This document shows, piece by piece, positions 46,204-55,513 of a stretch of 64,000 bases of DNA (the first letter of the stretch is position 1; every line of letters starts with the position of its first letter). Origin of the DNA: Bradyrhizobium sp. Rc3b (GTDB lineage Bacteria; Pseudomonadota; Alphaproteobacteria; Rhizobiales; Xanthobacteraceae). The translations under genes were made by a program, and so were the position numbers. Where the stretch lies: assembly GCF_900114915.1 (NCBI RefSeq), contig NZ_FOUS01000015.1:1-64000 (forward strand), given 5' to 3'. The notes beneath the pieces were generated by a model. That model made no database searches and was not told where the DNA came from. It worked only from the letters and a program-made list of their open reading frames with translations.

Positions 46204-46313
46204 GAACGAAGAATCGGAACCGGGGCCTCAAGGCTAGCGCCCTGCGGCGGCCTTAGCGAACGATAAACGGATGTGATGCGATATACTGGGTGGAATCACC
46301 ACGTCCAGTGCGC

Positions 46314-47279
46314 ATGAGCAAAGCCGTCGCCCCACAAATCGAGCTCGCCAGCGCCGATCCCTCGATCGCGCAGGAGATGACGCGCTGGCTGTCGCATCTC
46401 GGCGCCGAGCGGCGGTTGTCGCCGAAGACGCTGGAAGCCTATGGCCGCGACTTGAGGCAGTGCCTGGATTTCCTTTGCAGCCATTGGGGCGAACGCGTGA
46501 CGCTGAAGCGCTTCGCGGCGTTGGAGGCCACCGACGTCCGCGCCTTCATGGCGATGCGCCGCGCCGACGACATTGCCGGCCGCAGCCTGATGCGCGCGCT
46601 CGCCGGGCTGCGCTCCTTCGGCCGCTTCCTCGAGCGCGAAGGCAAGGGCAAGGTCGGCGCACTCTCGGCGATCCGTGCGCCGAAGGTGGCCAAGACCTTG
46701 CCAAAGCCGTTGCCGATGGCATCGGCCAAGCGCCTTGCCGATGCCGACGAGCGGGCTGGCGAGGATCGCGAGACCTGGATCCTGGCGCGCGACGCCGCGG
46801 TGATGGCGCTCTTGTACGGCTCCGGCCTGCGCATCTCCGAGGCGCTGGGCCTGAAGCGCCGCGAGGTGCCGCGTCCCGGCGAGGGCGACGTGCTGATCGT
46901 GACCGGCAAAGGCAACAAGACCCGCATGGTGCCGGTGCTGCAGACCGTGCTCGAGCTCGTTCAGGAATATGTCGCGATGTGCCCGTATCCGCTGCCCGCC
47001 GAGGGCCCGATCTTCGTCGGCGCGCGCGGCGGTCCCTTGAGCCCGCGCATCATCCAGCTCGCGATGGAGCGGCTGCGCGGCGCGCTCGGCCTGCCCGACA
47101 GCGCCACGCCGCACGCGCTGCGCCATTCCTTTGCCACGCATCTGCTGTCACGCGGCGGGGACCTGCGCGCCATCCAGGAATTGCTCGGCCATTCCTCGCT
47201 CTCGACCACGCAGATCTATACCGGCATCGATTCAGAGCGACTGCTGGAAGTCTATGCCAGCGCGCATCCAAGACGCTGA
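46314..47279 (+). CDS. xerC: Tyrosine recombinase XerC
   Basis: A 321-residue site-specific recombinase that resolves chromosome dimers at dif together with XerD. An N-terminal SAM-like core-binding domain (about 20-110) precedes the catalytic domain with all the residues: Arg in LLYGSGLRISEALGL, Lys in TGKGNKTRMVP, HALRHSFATH, GHSSLSTTQ and the nucleophile Tyr in IYTGID. ATG 46314 (MSKAVAPQ) is chosen; GTG 46290 is in frame. XerC rather than XerD is inferred from overall form. No mobile element surrounds it, supporting a housekeeping role. Confidence 0.88.
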   Translation: MSKAVAPQIELASADPSIAQEMTRWLSHLGAERRLSPKTLEAYGRDLRQCLDFLCSHWGERVTLKRFAALEATDVRAFMAMRRADDIAGRSLMRALAGLRSFGRFLEREGKGKVGALSAIRAPKVAKTLPKPLPMASAKRLADADERAGEDRETWILARDAAVMALLYGSGLRISEALGLKRREVPRPGEGDVLIVTGKGNKTRMVPVLQTVLELVQEYVAMCPYPLPAEGPIFVGARGGPLSPRIIQLAMERLRGALGLPDSATPHALRHSFATHLLSRGGDLRAIQELLGHSSLSTTQIYTGIDSERLLEVYASAHPRR

Positions 47280-47376
47280 CGAATTGGCGCTGACACACTG
47301 ACGTCATAACTGCCTTGCCTCTTGCGCAGGCCGCGCGGTTCGGTCAATCGTTGCGGAACCGAGGCAGGAGAGACTG

Positions 47377-47964
47377 ATGAGCGCACATGAAAGCATGGAG
47401 CACGCCGAGCACGCCGAGCACGCGTCCGGCTCGAACAAGAAGATCGCGCTCCTGATTGCCGTGCTGGCGCTGTTCCTGGCGATCTCGGAGACGCTCGGCA
47501 AGGGCGCCCAGACCGAATCGATCAGCAAGAACGTCGAGGCCGCCAATCTCTGGGCGTTCTTCCAGGCCAAGAGCATCCGCCGCACCGTGGTGATCACCGC
47601 CGCCGAGCAGGGCAAGCTCGCGCTCGCCGGCGCGGACGAGGCGCAGAAGCCCGCGGTGCAGAAGCAGGTCGACGACTGGACCAAGACCGCGCAGCGCTAC
47701 CGCTCCGAGCCGGAGACCGGCGAAGGCACCGAGCAGCTCGCCGAGAAGGCCAAGCATGCCGAGCACGAGCGCGACGAGGCGACCGCGAAATACCATCACT
47801 TCGAGCTGGCGTCGGCCGCCTTCCAGATCGGCATCGTGCTGGCCTCGGCCACCATCATCACCGGCATGTTCGCGCTGGCCTATGTCGCCGGCATCCTGAC
47901 GCTCGCCGGCCTGCTCATGACCAGCCTCGGCCTGTGGTGGCCGCATCTGGTGCATTTGCATTGA
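47377..47964 (+). CDS. DUF4337 membrane protein
   Basis: A 195-residue protein with a His/Glu-rich start (MSAHESMEHAEHAEHAS), one membrane helix at about 22-42 (IALLIAVLALFLAISETLGK), a long charged helical loop, and two closing helices (about 145-190; FQIGIVLASATIITGMFALA). Family function unknown; the His-rich start could bind metal. A perfect hairpin follows the stop. Confidence 0.8.
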   Translation: MSAHESMEHAEHAEHASGSNKKIALLIAVLALFLAISETLGKGAQTESISKNVEAANLWAFFQAKSIRRTVVITAAEQGKLALAGADEAQKPAVQKQVDDWTKTAQRYRSEPETGEGTEQLAEKAKHAEHERDEATAKYHHFELASAAFQIGIVLASATIITGMFALAYVAGILTLAGLLMTSLGLWWPHLVHLH

Positions 47965-47987
47965 TTGGTGCAACAGCGTTGCACCAA
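47965..47987 (+). terminator. Hairpin directly after the DUF4337 stop
   Basis: TTGGTGCAAC/GTTGCACCAA, a perfect 10-bp stem with loop AGC, begins at the first base after the stop codon. No T run follows, so termination may be weak. Confidence 0.6.
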
Positions 47988-47989
47988 CT

Positions 47990-48121
47990 CCGTCATCCTG
48001 AGGTGCGAGGAGCGCAGTGCATCAGCGCTGCGCCCGGAGCCTCGAAGGATGAACGGCCGAGATGCAGACGGGCCGTCGCCCTTCGAGGGCCGCTGAAGAA
48101 GCGGCCACCTCAGGGTGACGG
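47990..48121. repeat. Palindromic intergenic repeat, GTCATCCTGAGG family
   Basis: Arms CCGTCATCCTGAGGTG and CCACCTCAGGGTGACGG enclose internal hairpins (GCATCAGCGCTGCGC; CCTTCGAGG matches). The element fills most of the gap between two convergent genes. Confidence 0.75.
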
Positions 48122-48144
48122 TGAGAGACTGAATGTGCGGGCAG

Positions 48145-48675
48145 CTACCGCGCCTGGTGCACGCTCTTCCTGAAACGCTGGATCACACGCAGCGTACGTG
48201 ACGACCAGCCCTCGCCGTTGCCGGCGATCAGCTCGCGGATACGGCGCTTGATCGGGTCGACCAGCAGGTGCGCCTTGGCGCGGACCTTCATCACCAGATC
48301 GTAGATCCGCTCGAACCAGTGCATCTCCAAAAGCTTGTCGCGCGTCACGTCGAACACGAAGGCGGTGACGCCGACGCCGAGCAGCTTCGCGAAAACGATC
48401 GTGAAGACCGCGCTGGTCCAGTATTCATGCGTGAGCAGCCACAGGCCGACCAGCTTGAGCGGAAACAGCGGGACGATGGGGACCGCGAACACGATCAGCG
48501 TCATGGCCGGCGACAGCGCATCGACGCGCTCCGTCAGCCATTGCTTGAAACGTGCGAGCGGGACAGCCGCGACGACCTTTGCAACGATCGGTTCGAGATG
48601 GTCCCACAGCCAGGCTTCGATCAGGAAGATGATCGCAAGCAGGACCCAGACCGGTTGAAGAAGGCGGCGCAGCAT
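48145..48675 (-). CDS. Small membrane protein of unknown function (176 aa)
   Basis: Three hydrophobic segments (about 5-24, 55-78, 85-110) and a basic, cytoplasmic-looking C-terminus (IKRRIRELIAGNGEGWSSRT). No known motif. ATG at 48673-48675 (MLRRLLQPVWVLLAIIFLIE) is chosen because longer in-frame sequence upstream overlaps the end of lpdA and is Arg/Pro-rich. It lies 34 bp after lpdA on the same strand and may be the last gene of that operon. Confidence 0.65.
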   Translation of the reverse strand: MLRRLLQPVWVLLAIIFLIEAWLWDHLEPIVAKVVAAVPLARFKQWLTERVDALSPAMTLIVFAVPIVPLFPLKLVGLWLLTHEYWTSAVFTIVFAKLLGVGVTAFVFDVTRDKLLEMHWFERIYDLVMKVRAKAHLLVDPIKRRIRELIAGNGEGWSSRTLRVIQRFRKSVHQAR

Positions 48676-48709
48676 GTGTTCCCCGCCCGATTTGGCGCTG
48701 GGCGCGTTG

Positions 48710-50110
48710 CTACATATGGATGGCTCGCTTGCCGACTGCAAGCGCGGCTTCCTTGATCGCCTCCGAGCGGGTCGGATGCGCGTGGCAGGTGCGCGCGAGA
48801 TCTTCCGCACTGCCGCCGAATTCCATGAGAACGCACGCTTCATGGATCATTTCGCCGGCCTCGCGGCCGATAATGTGTACGCCAAGCACGCGATCGGTCT
48901 TCGCATCTGCGAGAATCTTCACAAAGCCGTCAGTGGTCTGGTTGACCTTGGAGCGGCCGTTGGCGGTAAAGGGAAACTTCCCGACAGTGTAAGCTGTGCC
49001 CGCCTGCTTCAGCTCCTCCTCGGTCTTGCCGACGCAGGACACTTCCGGGGTGGTATACACGACGCCTGGGATCACGTCGTAGTTCACGTGGCCGGACTGG
49101 CCGGCGATGATCTCGGCCACCGCCACGCCTTCGTCCTCGGCCTTGTGAGCGAGCATGGGCCCAGCGACGACGTCGCCGATGGCATAGACGCCCTTCAGGC
49201 TGGTGGCGAAATGCGGATCGATCTGGACGCGGCCGCGATTGTCCAGCGCGACGCCGGCCTCCTTCAGGCCAAGCGCGTCGGTGTAGGGCACGCGGCCGAT
49301 GCAGACCAGAACGACGTCGGCTTCCAGCGTCTCGGCGGCACCGCCGGCGGCGGGCTCGATCGTCGCCTTCAGCGTCTTGCCTGAATTGTCGACGGCGGTG
49401 ACCTTGGCGCCAAGCTTGAACGCAAAGCCCTGCTTTTCCAGGATGCGCTGGAATTGCTTGGCGATCTCGCCGTCCATGCCGGGCAGGATGCGATCGAGGA
49501 ATTCGACGACGACGACTTCGGCACCGAGACGATGCCAGACCGAGCCGAGCTCGAGGCCGATCACGCCGGCGCCGACGATCAAGAGCTTGCCGGGCACCTT
49601 GTCGAGCGACAACGCGCCGGTCGAGGACACGATGCGCTTCTCGTCGATCTCGATACCCTTGAGGCGCGCGATGTCCGAACCGGTCGCGATCACGATGTTC
49701 TTCGTTTCGATCGTCTGCGACTTGCCGTCGGCGGAGACCGCGACCTTGCCGGTCCCCAAAATCTTGCCGGTGCCCTTGAGCACGTCGATCTTGTTCTTCT
49801 TCATCAGGAACTCGACGCCCTTGACGTTGCCGTCGATGCCCTGCTGCTTGAAGTTCATCATCGCGGGAAGATCGAGCTTCGGCGAGGACACCGACACGCC
49901 CATCTTGGCGAAGGAGTGCCCGGCTTCCTCGAACATCTCGGACGCGTGCAGCAGCGCCTTCGACGGCATGCAGCCGACATTGAGGCAGGTGCCGCCGAGG
50001 GTTGCGTTCTTTTCGACCACGGCGACTTTCATGCCGAGCTGGGCTGCGCGCACCGCGCAGACATAACCGCCCGGTCCGGTGCCGATGACGACGAGATCGT
50101 AGGTAGCCAT
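48710..50110 (-). CDS. lpdA: Dihydrolipoyl dehydrogenase (E3)
   Basis: Re-oxidises dihydrolipoyl groups of the 2-oxoglutarate dehydrogenase complex with NAD. The 466 residues have FAD-binding DLVVIGTGPGGYVCAVRAAQ, the redox disulfide C42/C47 (GGTCLNVGCMPSK), the NAD site IVGAGVIGLELGSVW, and the C-terminal active His in CHAHPTRSEAIKEAA. Last enzyme gene of the sucCD-sucAB cluster, separated from sucB by an SDR gene. Confidence 0.97.
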   Translation of the reverse strand: MATYDLVVIGTGPGGYVCAVRAAQLGMKVAVVEKNATLGGTCLNVGCMPSKALLHASEMFEEAGHSFAKMGVSVSSPKLDLPAMMNFKQQGIDGNVKGVEFLMKKNKIDVLKGTGKILGTGKVAVSADGKSQTIETKNIVIATGSDIARLKGIEIDEKRIVSSTGALSLDKVPGKLLIVGAGVIGLELGSVWHRLGAEVVVVEFLDRILPGMDGEIAKQFQRILEKQGFAFKLGAKVTAVDNSGKTLKATIEPAAGGAAETLEADVVLVCIGRVPYTDALGLKEAGVALDNRGRVQIDPHFATSLKGVYAIGDVVAGPMLAHKAEDEGVAVAEIIAGQSGHVNYDVIPGVVYTTPEVSCVGKTEEELKQAGTAYTVGKFPFTANGRSKVNQTTDGFVKILADAKTDRVLGVHIIGREAGEMIHEACVLMEFGGSAEDLARTCHAHPTRSEAIKEAALAVGKRAIHM

Positions 50111-50167
50111 GAGAGAAAGTCCCGTAGGTTTAGCGTGATGGGGATGTGTCAGCGTCCGCGCGGCGCG

Positions 50168-50917
50168 TCAGCGTCCGCCGGACACATCGAGAGTTGCTGC
50201 GGTGATGTAGGAAGCCTCGTCCGACATCAGCCAGACGATGGCATCGGCGATTTCATCGGCGGTGCCGACGCGCTTCATCGGCACCATATGGGCCAGACGA
50301 TGGGCGCGGTCGGGCTCGCCGCCGGCGGCGTGAATTTCCGTATCGATCAGGCCCGGCCGGATGCCCGCGACACGAATGCCTTCTCCCGCGACCTCATAGC
50401 CGAGGCCGGTGGTGAAGGAATCGATCGCGCCCTTGGACGCGGCATAGTCGACATAGGTGTTGGGCGCGCCGAGACGCGCCGCGACCGAAGACAGGTTGAC
50501 GATGACGCCACCCTTGCCGCCGTGCTTGGTGGACATCCGCTTCACGGCCTCGCGCGCGCAGAGAATGGAGCCGGTGACGTTGACCGCGAGCACGCGCTGG
50601 ATGCGCTCGGCCGACATCTCGTCGACCCGCACGCCGCTCTGGCCGACGATGCCGCCATTGTTGACGAGCGCCCCTAACGTGCCGAACTTGTCGGCCGCCT
50701 TGAACAGCTCGAGGATGTCGCCTTCCTCGGCGACATCGCATTTCACCGCGATCGCCTTGCCGTTGCTGGCCTCGATCTGCGCGACCACCTCGTCGGCGGC
50801 CTTCTTGTTGCTGGCATAGCCGACCACGACGCGGAAGCCGCGCGCGGCCGCCGCGATCGCGGTCGCCCGCCCGATGCCGCGGCTGCCGCCGGTGATGACA
50901 ACGACTTTATCGGTCAT
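50168..50917 (-). CDS. Short-chain dehydrogenase/reductase
   Basis: A 249-residue SDR: NAD(P)-binding TDKVVVITGGSRGIGRATAI, NNGGIVGQSG, catalytic Ser in IVNLSSVAARLG and YxxxK as YVDYAASKGAID. It is inserted between sucB and lpdA, so it may be co-transcribed with them, but a link to the complex is not evident. The ATG at 50915-50917 has GGAGG upstream; the frame could start four codons earlier. The substrate is unknown; FabG-like sequence suggests a 3-oxoacyl or sugar alcohol substrate. Confidence 0.87.
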   Translation of the reverse strand: MTDKVVVITGGSRGIGRATAIAAAARGFRVVVGYASNKKAADEVVAQIEASNGKAIAVKCDVAEEGDILELFKAADKFGTLGALVNNGGIVGQSGVRVDEMSAERIQRVLAVNVTGSILCAREAVKRMSTKHGGKGGVIVNLSSVAARLGAPNTYVDYAASKGAIDSFTTGLGYEVAGEGIRVAGIRPGLIDTEIHAAGGEPDRAHRLAHMVPMKRVGTADEIADAIVWLMSDEASYITAATLDVSGGR

Positions 50918-50981
50918 GCGCGCCTCCATGGTTCGACATGCGCCGCCGCCAATGGCGACGGCGCTCGCAGAGCATCAGGGA

Positions 50982-52229
50982 TCAGAGATCGAGCACTAGG
51001 CGCGCCGGATCTTCCAGGCTCTCCTTGACGCGAACCAGGAAGGTGACGGCTTCCTTGCCGTCGATGACGCGGTGATCATAGGACAGCGCCAGATACATCA
51101 TCGGGCGGACCTCGATCTTGCCGCCGACGACCATCGGCCGCTCCTGGATCTTGTGCATTCCGAGGATGCCGGATTGCGGCGCGTTCAGGATCGGGGTCGA
51201 CATCAGCGAGCCGTAGATGCCGCCATTGGTGATGGTGAAGGTGCCGCCCTGCATCTCGTCGATCTTGAGCTGGCCGTCGCGGGCGCGGCGGCCGAAATCG
51301 GCGATGCCCTTCTCGATGTCGGCGATCGACTTGTGGTCGCAGTCGCGCACCACGGGCACGACGAGACCCTTGTCGGTGCCGACGGCGACGCCGATGTGGT
51401 AGTAGTTCTTGTAGATCAAATCGGTGCCGTCGATCTCGGCGTTGACCGCCGGGATATCCTTCAGCGCCTGCACGACGGCCTTGGTGAAGAAGCCCATGAA
51501 GCCGAGCTTGGAGCCGTGCTTCTTCTCGAACGCATCCTTGTAGTGGGCACGCAGCGCCATCACGTTGGTCATGTCGACCTCGTTGAAGGTCGTCAGCATC
51601 GCCGCGGTGTTCTGCACGTCCTTGAGGCGGCGCGCGATGGTCTGGCGCAGGCGGGTCATCTTGACGCGCTCTTCGCGGGCAGCATCGTCTGCCGGTGACG
51701 GCGCACGCACCTGCACGGCGGCGGCGGGCTGGTTCACCGGGGTGGGCGCCGAGGCCGCACGCTCGATCGCGGCGAGCATGTCGCCCTTGGTGACGCGGCC
51801 GTCCTTGCCGGAGCCCGGAACGGTAGAGGCATCGACGCCGGTCTCGGCCGAGAGCTTGCGCACGGAGGGGGCGAGCGGCGCGTCGGCCGGCGGCGCCTTC
51901 GGCGCGCTAGGCGCCGGCGCGGAAGCAGCGGCGCCGGCAGGAGCGGCAGCGGCGGGCTTGGCGGGTGCGGCGGCGGGCTTGGCGGCGCCTGCGGCGCCTT
52001 CCGTGATCTGTCCGAGCAGCGCGCCGACCGCGACGGTCGCGCCATCGGCCGCGATGATCTCGCTCAGCGTGCCGGCGGAGGGCGCCGGGACCTCGATGGT
52101 GACCTTGTCGGTCTCGAGCTCTACCAAGGGCTCGTCGACGGCGACGGGGTCGCCGGCCTTCTTGAACCAGCGGCCGATGGTGGCCTCGGTGACGGATTCG
52201 CCGAGCGTCGGCACACGAATTTCAGTCAT
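50982..52229 (-). CDS. sucB: Dihydrolipoyl succinyltransferase (E2 of 2-oxoglutarate dehydrogenase)
   Basis: The core subunit of the complex, 415 residues. Lipoyl domain 1-78 with lipoylated K42 (VELETDKVTIEV), an Ala/Pro-rich linker (about 80-115), the E3/E1-binding domain (about 117-155; APSVRKLSAETGVD) and the catalytic domain (about 185-415) ending LSYDHRVIDGKEAVTFLVRV with the active His. A single lipoyl domain is normal for this family. Confidence 0.97.
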   Translation of the reverse strand: MTEIRVPTLGESVTEATIGRWFKKAGDPVAVDEPLVELETDKVTIEVPAPSAGTLSEIIAADGATVAVGALLGQITEGAAGAAKPAAAPAKPAAAAPAGAAASAPAPSAPKAPPADAPLAPSVRKLSAETGVDASTVPGSGKDGRVTKGDMLAAIERAASAPTPVNQPAAAVQVRAPSPADDAAREERVKMTRLRQTIARRLKDVQNTAAMLTTFNEVDMTNVMALRAHYKDAFEKKHGSKLGFMGFFTKAVVQALKDIPAVNAEIDGTDLIYKNYYHIGVAVGTDKGLVVPVVRDCDHKSIADIEKGIADFGRRARDGQLKIDEMQGGTFTITNGGIYGSLMSTPILNAPQSGILGMHKIQERPMVVGGKIEVRPMMYLALSYDHRVIDGKEAVTFLVRVKESLEDPARLVLDL

Positions 52230-52347
52230 GGTCTTTTCCTTAAGGGATCGCCGGTGCGGTCATAAGTCGGTCGTCAATGGCCCGCGAAAAGCAAGCCATC
52301 CGGCAAGCCGGACGTTCGTACACTGCACGGACATCGCGACGTACCGG

Positions 52348-52389
52348 ATGCCCCGCCCCGGTGCGCTGGTTGCGCACGAGGCGGGGCAT
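52348..52389. repeat. Palindromic repeat in the sucA-sucB spacer
   Basis: ATGCCCCGCC and GGCGGGGCAT arms enclose GGTGCGC/GCGCAC, making a stable hairpin of 42 bp within the operon spacer. Confidence 0.75.
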
Positions 52390-52406
52390 GACGCAGTTTA
52401 AAAAGT

Positions 52407-55376
52407 TCAGCTCAGTGCTTCGTCCAGGAACGCCTTCAGCTGTGCCTGATGCTTGGACATCAGACCAGTAGCGGTCGCGGCGGAAGCGGCGCGGCCGACA
52501 TAACGCGGACGCCGGCTCGCGCCGTTCACCTGGTTCAGCACCCATTCCAGATAGGGCTCGATGAAGTGCCAGGCACCCATGTTGCGGGGCTCTTCCTGGC
52601 ACCACACCACTTCGGCCTTCTTGAAGCGCGACAGCTCGGCCACCAGCGCCTTCAGCGGCACCGGATAGAGCTGCTCGACGCGCATCAGATAGATGTCGTC
52701 GATGCCGCGCTTCTCGCGCTCCTCGTAGAGGTCGTAATAGACCTTGCCGGAGCACAGCACGATGCGGCGGACCTTCTCGTCCGGCACGAGCTTGACGGCT
52801 TCGTTCGGCAGCATCTGGGCGTCATCATAGAGGATGCGGTGGAAGGTCGTGTCCTTCGCCAGTTCCTCGATGCGCGACACTGCCCGCTTGTGACGCAGCA
52901 GCGACTTGGGCGTCATCACGATCAGCGGCTTGCGGATCTCGCGATGAAGCTGGCGACGCAGCACGTGGAAGTAGTTCGCCGGCGTGGTCGGATAGACCAC
53001 CTGCATGTTGTCTTCGGCGCACATCTGCAGGTAACGCTCGAGGCGCGCCGAGGAGTGCTCCGGTCCCTGACCCTCATAGCCGTGCGGCAGCAGGCAGACG
53101 AGGCCGGACATGCGCAGCCATTTGCGCTCGCCCGAGGAGATGAACTGGTCGAACACGACCTGCGCGCCGTTGGCGAAGTCGCCGAACTGGGCTTCCCAGA
53201 GGGTCAGCGTGTTCGGCTCGGCGAGCGAGTAGCCGTATTCGAAGCCGAGCACGGCTTCTTCCGACAGCAGCGAGTTGATGACCTCGTAATGGCCCTGCTC
53301 GTGGCCGAGATGGTTGAACGGCGTGTAGCGGCTCTCATCCTCCTGGTCGATCAGGACCGAGTGGCGCTGCGAGAAGGTGCCGCGCTCCGAATCCTGTCCG
53401 GACAGGCGGACGTGGTGGTTTTCCTGGAGCAGCGTACAGAACGCCAGCGCCTCGCCGGTCGCCCAGTCGATGCCCGCGTTGCCGTCGATCGCCTTGGCGC
53501 GATTTTCCAGGAAGCGCTGGATGGTGCGGTGGACGCGGAAACCATCCGGCACCTTGGTGATCTTGCGGCCGATGTCCTTGAGAACAGGCAGATCAACGCC
53601 GGTGACGCCGCGCCGCGCATCCTCTTCCTGATCGGCGATCTTGAAGCCGGACCACTTGCCGTCGAGCCAGTCGGCCTTGTTCGGCTTGTAGGAGGTGCCG
53701 GCCTCGAACTCGGCGTCGAGCCGCGCGCGCCAGTCGGCTTTCAGCTTGTCGACTTCACCCTCGGTGACCACGCCTTCGGCAATCAGGCGCTTGGAGTAGA
53801 GGGTGAGGGTCGAGGCATGGGCCGCGATCCGCTTGTACATCACCGGCTGAGTGAATGCCGGCTCGTCACCCTCATTGTGGCCGTAGCGGCGATAGCACCA
53901 CATGTCGATGACGACGGGCTTATGGAATTTCTGCCGGAATTCGATCGCGACCTTGGCCGCGAACACCACGGCTTCCGGATCGTCGCCGTTCACGTGGAAG
54001 ATCGGCGCGTCGATCATCTTCGCCACATCCGACGGATAGGGCGAGGAGCGCGAGTAGCGCGGATAGGTGGTGAAGCCGATCTGGTTGTTGACGATGAAGT
54101 GCACGGAGCCACCGGTGCGGTAGCCCTTCAGGTCGGACAGGCCGAAGCACTCGGCCACCACGCCCTGGCCGGCGAACGCGGCGTCGCCGTGCATCAAGAG
54201 CGGCATCACCGAGATGCGCATGTCGGGCGGATCGCCGTGCTGGTCCTGCTTGGCGCGGACCTTGCCGAGCACGACGGGATCGACGATCTCGAGATGCGAG
54301 GGGTTGGCGGTCAGCGACAGATGGATGCGGTTGCCGTCGAACTCGCGGTCCGAGGACGCGCCGAGGTGATATTTGACGTCGCCGGAGCCTTCGACCGCGT
54401 CGGGGTTGGCCGAGCCGCCTTTGAACTCGTGGAACAGGGCGCGGTGCGCCTTGCCCATCACCTGCGTCAGCACGTTGAGGCGGCCGCGATGCGGCATGCC
54501 CAGCACGATCTCCTTCACGCCGAGATTGCCGCCGCGCTTGATGATCTGCTCGAGCGCCGGGATCAGCGATTCAGCGCCGTCGAGACCGAAGCGCTTGGTG
54601 CCAGTGAACTTGGTGTCGCAGAATTTCTCGAAGCCCTCGGCCTCGACCAGCTTCATCAGGATGGCGCGGCGACCTTCGCGGGTGAACGAGATCTCCTTGT
54701 CCGGACCCTCGATGCGCTCCTGGATCCAGGCCTTCTGCGCGGCATTGCTGATATGCATGAACTCGACGCCGAGCGTCTGGCAGTAGGTGCGCTCGCAGAT
54801 CGCGGTGATTTCGCGCAAGCTGCCGTATTCGAGACCGAGCACGTGATCGAGGAAGATCTTGCGGTCGAAATCAGCTTCGCTGAAGCCGTAGGTACGCGGA
54901 TCGAGCTCTTCGCGGTTGCGCTGGGCTTCGATGCCGAGCGGATCGAGCTTGGCATGGAAGTGACCGCGCATGCGGTAGGAGCGGATCAGCATCAGGGCGC
55001 GGACGGAGTCGCGCGTCGCCTGGAGCAGATCGGCGGAGGAGAGGCCGGCGCCCTTGTCACCCCCCTTGGCCTGCGCCTTGGCGGCGATCTTGGCACCGAC
55101 CGCCTTCTCGACCTCGGCCCAGTTGCCGTCGAGGGCGGAGGTGAGGTCATCCTGCGGGGTCAGCGGCCAGTGGTCGCGCTCCCAGGACGGCCCTTCGGCA
55201 TTCTTCCGGACGTCGGAAGGCTGGTCGTTCAGGCTCTTGAAGAACTCCTGCCACTCGGCGTCGACCGAGGACGGGTCCTTCTCGTAGCGGGCGTAGATTT
55301 CGTCGATGTAGGTGGCGTTGGTGCCCTGCAAAAAGGATGACAGGGCAAAGGCTGCGTTCGCGTCCTGGCGAGACAT
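52407..55376 (-). CDS. sucA: 2-oxoglutarate dehydrogenase E1
   Basis: A thiamine-diphosphate-dependent decarboxylase, 989 residues. N-terminal YIDEIYARYEKDPSSVDAEW (E2-binding part), TPP region (KEIVLGMPHRGRLNVLTQVM, GDAAFAGQGVVAECFGLSDL) and the transketolase-like domain (RGTFSQRHSVLIDQ, CLLPHGYEGQGPEHSSARLE). Length is slightly above the E. coli enzyme (933). A long open frame on the opposite strand is only a codon-bias shadow. Confidence 0.97.
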   Translation of the reverse strand: MSRQDANAAFALSSFLQGTNATYIDEIYARYEKDPSSVDAEWQEFFKSLNDQPSDVRKNAEGPSWERDHWPLTPQDDLTSALDGNWAEVEKAVGAKIAAKAQAKGGDKGAGLSSADLLQATRDSVRALMLIRSYRMRGHFHAKLDPLGIEAQRNREELDPRTYGFSEADFDRKIFLDHVLGLEYGSLREITAICERTYCQTLGVEFMHISNAAQKAWIQERIEGPDKEISFTREGRRAILMKLVEAEGFEKFCDTKFTGTKRFGLDGAESLIPALEQIIKRGGNLGVKEIVLGMPHRGRLNVLTQVMGKAHRALFHEFKGGSANPDAVEGSGDVKYHLGASSDREFDGNRIHLSLTANPSHLEIVDPVVLGKVRAKQDQHGDPPDMRISVMPLLMHGDAAFAGQGVVAECFGLSDLKGYRTGGSVHFIVNNQIGFTTYPRYSRSSPYPSDVAKMIDAPIFHVNGDDPEAVVFAAKVAIEFRQKFHKPVVIDMWCYRRYGHNEGDEPAFTQPVMYKRIAAHASTLTLYSKRLIAEGVVTEGEVDKLKADWRARLDAEFEAGTSYKPNKADWLDGKWSGFKIADQEEDARRGVTGVDLPVLKDIGRKITKVPDGFRVHRTIQRFLENRAKAIDGNAGIDWATGEALAFCTLLQENHHVRLSGQDSERGTFSQRHSVLIDQEDESRYTPFNHLGHEQGHYEVINSLLSEEAVLGFEYGYSLAEPNTLTLWEAQFGDFANGAQVVFDQFISSGERKWLRMSGLVCLLPHGYEGQGPEHSSARLERYLQMCAEDNMQVVYPTTPANYFHVLRRQLHREIRKPLIVMTPKSLLRHKRAVSRIEELAKDTTFHRILYDDAQMLPNEAVKLVPDEKVRRIVLCSGKVYYDLYEEREKRGIDDIYLMRVEQLYPVPLKALVAELSRFKKAEVVWCQEEPRNMGAWHFIEPYLEWVLNQVNGASRRPRYVGRAASAATATGLMSKHQAQLKAFLDEALS

Positions 55377-55513
55377 ACTGGAGTTCCTGGCGATTTCGGT
55401 TCGCGCATAATAAACGGCGCTGGCACCGAGCTCCCCGGCAGAGGCTCGGCGCGACAGGCACCCTTTACCTTATTTGCTGCGAAACTTCGCCCGGAAAAGC
55501 ACGAAGAAGTGAA

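Noticed and set aside
43897..46266. Long open frame antisense to priA
   Set aside because: It overlaps the whole priA gene and has no domain of its own.
46314..47279. Phage or island integrase
   Set aside because: The sequence and length fit XerC, it is divergent from priA, and no attachment repeats or phage genes are near.
52449..55340. A 963-codon open frame antisense to sucA
   Set aside because: It mirrors sucA almost end to end, has shadow-like composition (runs of Val/Leu/His/Asp/Gly), and sucA is beyond doubt. GC-rich codon bias creates such frames.
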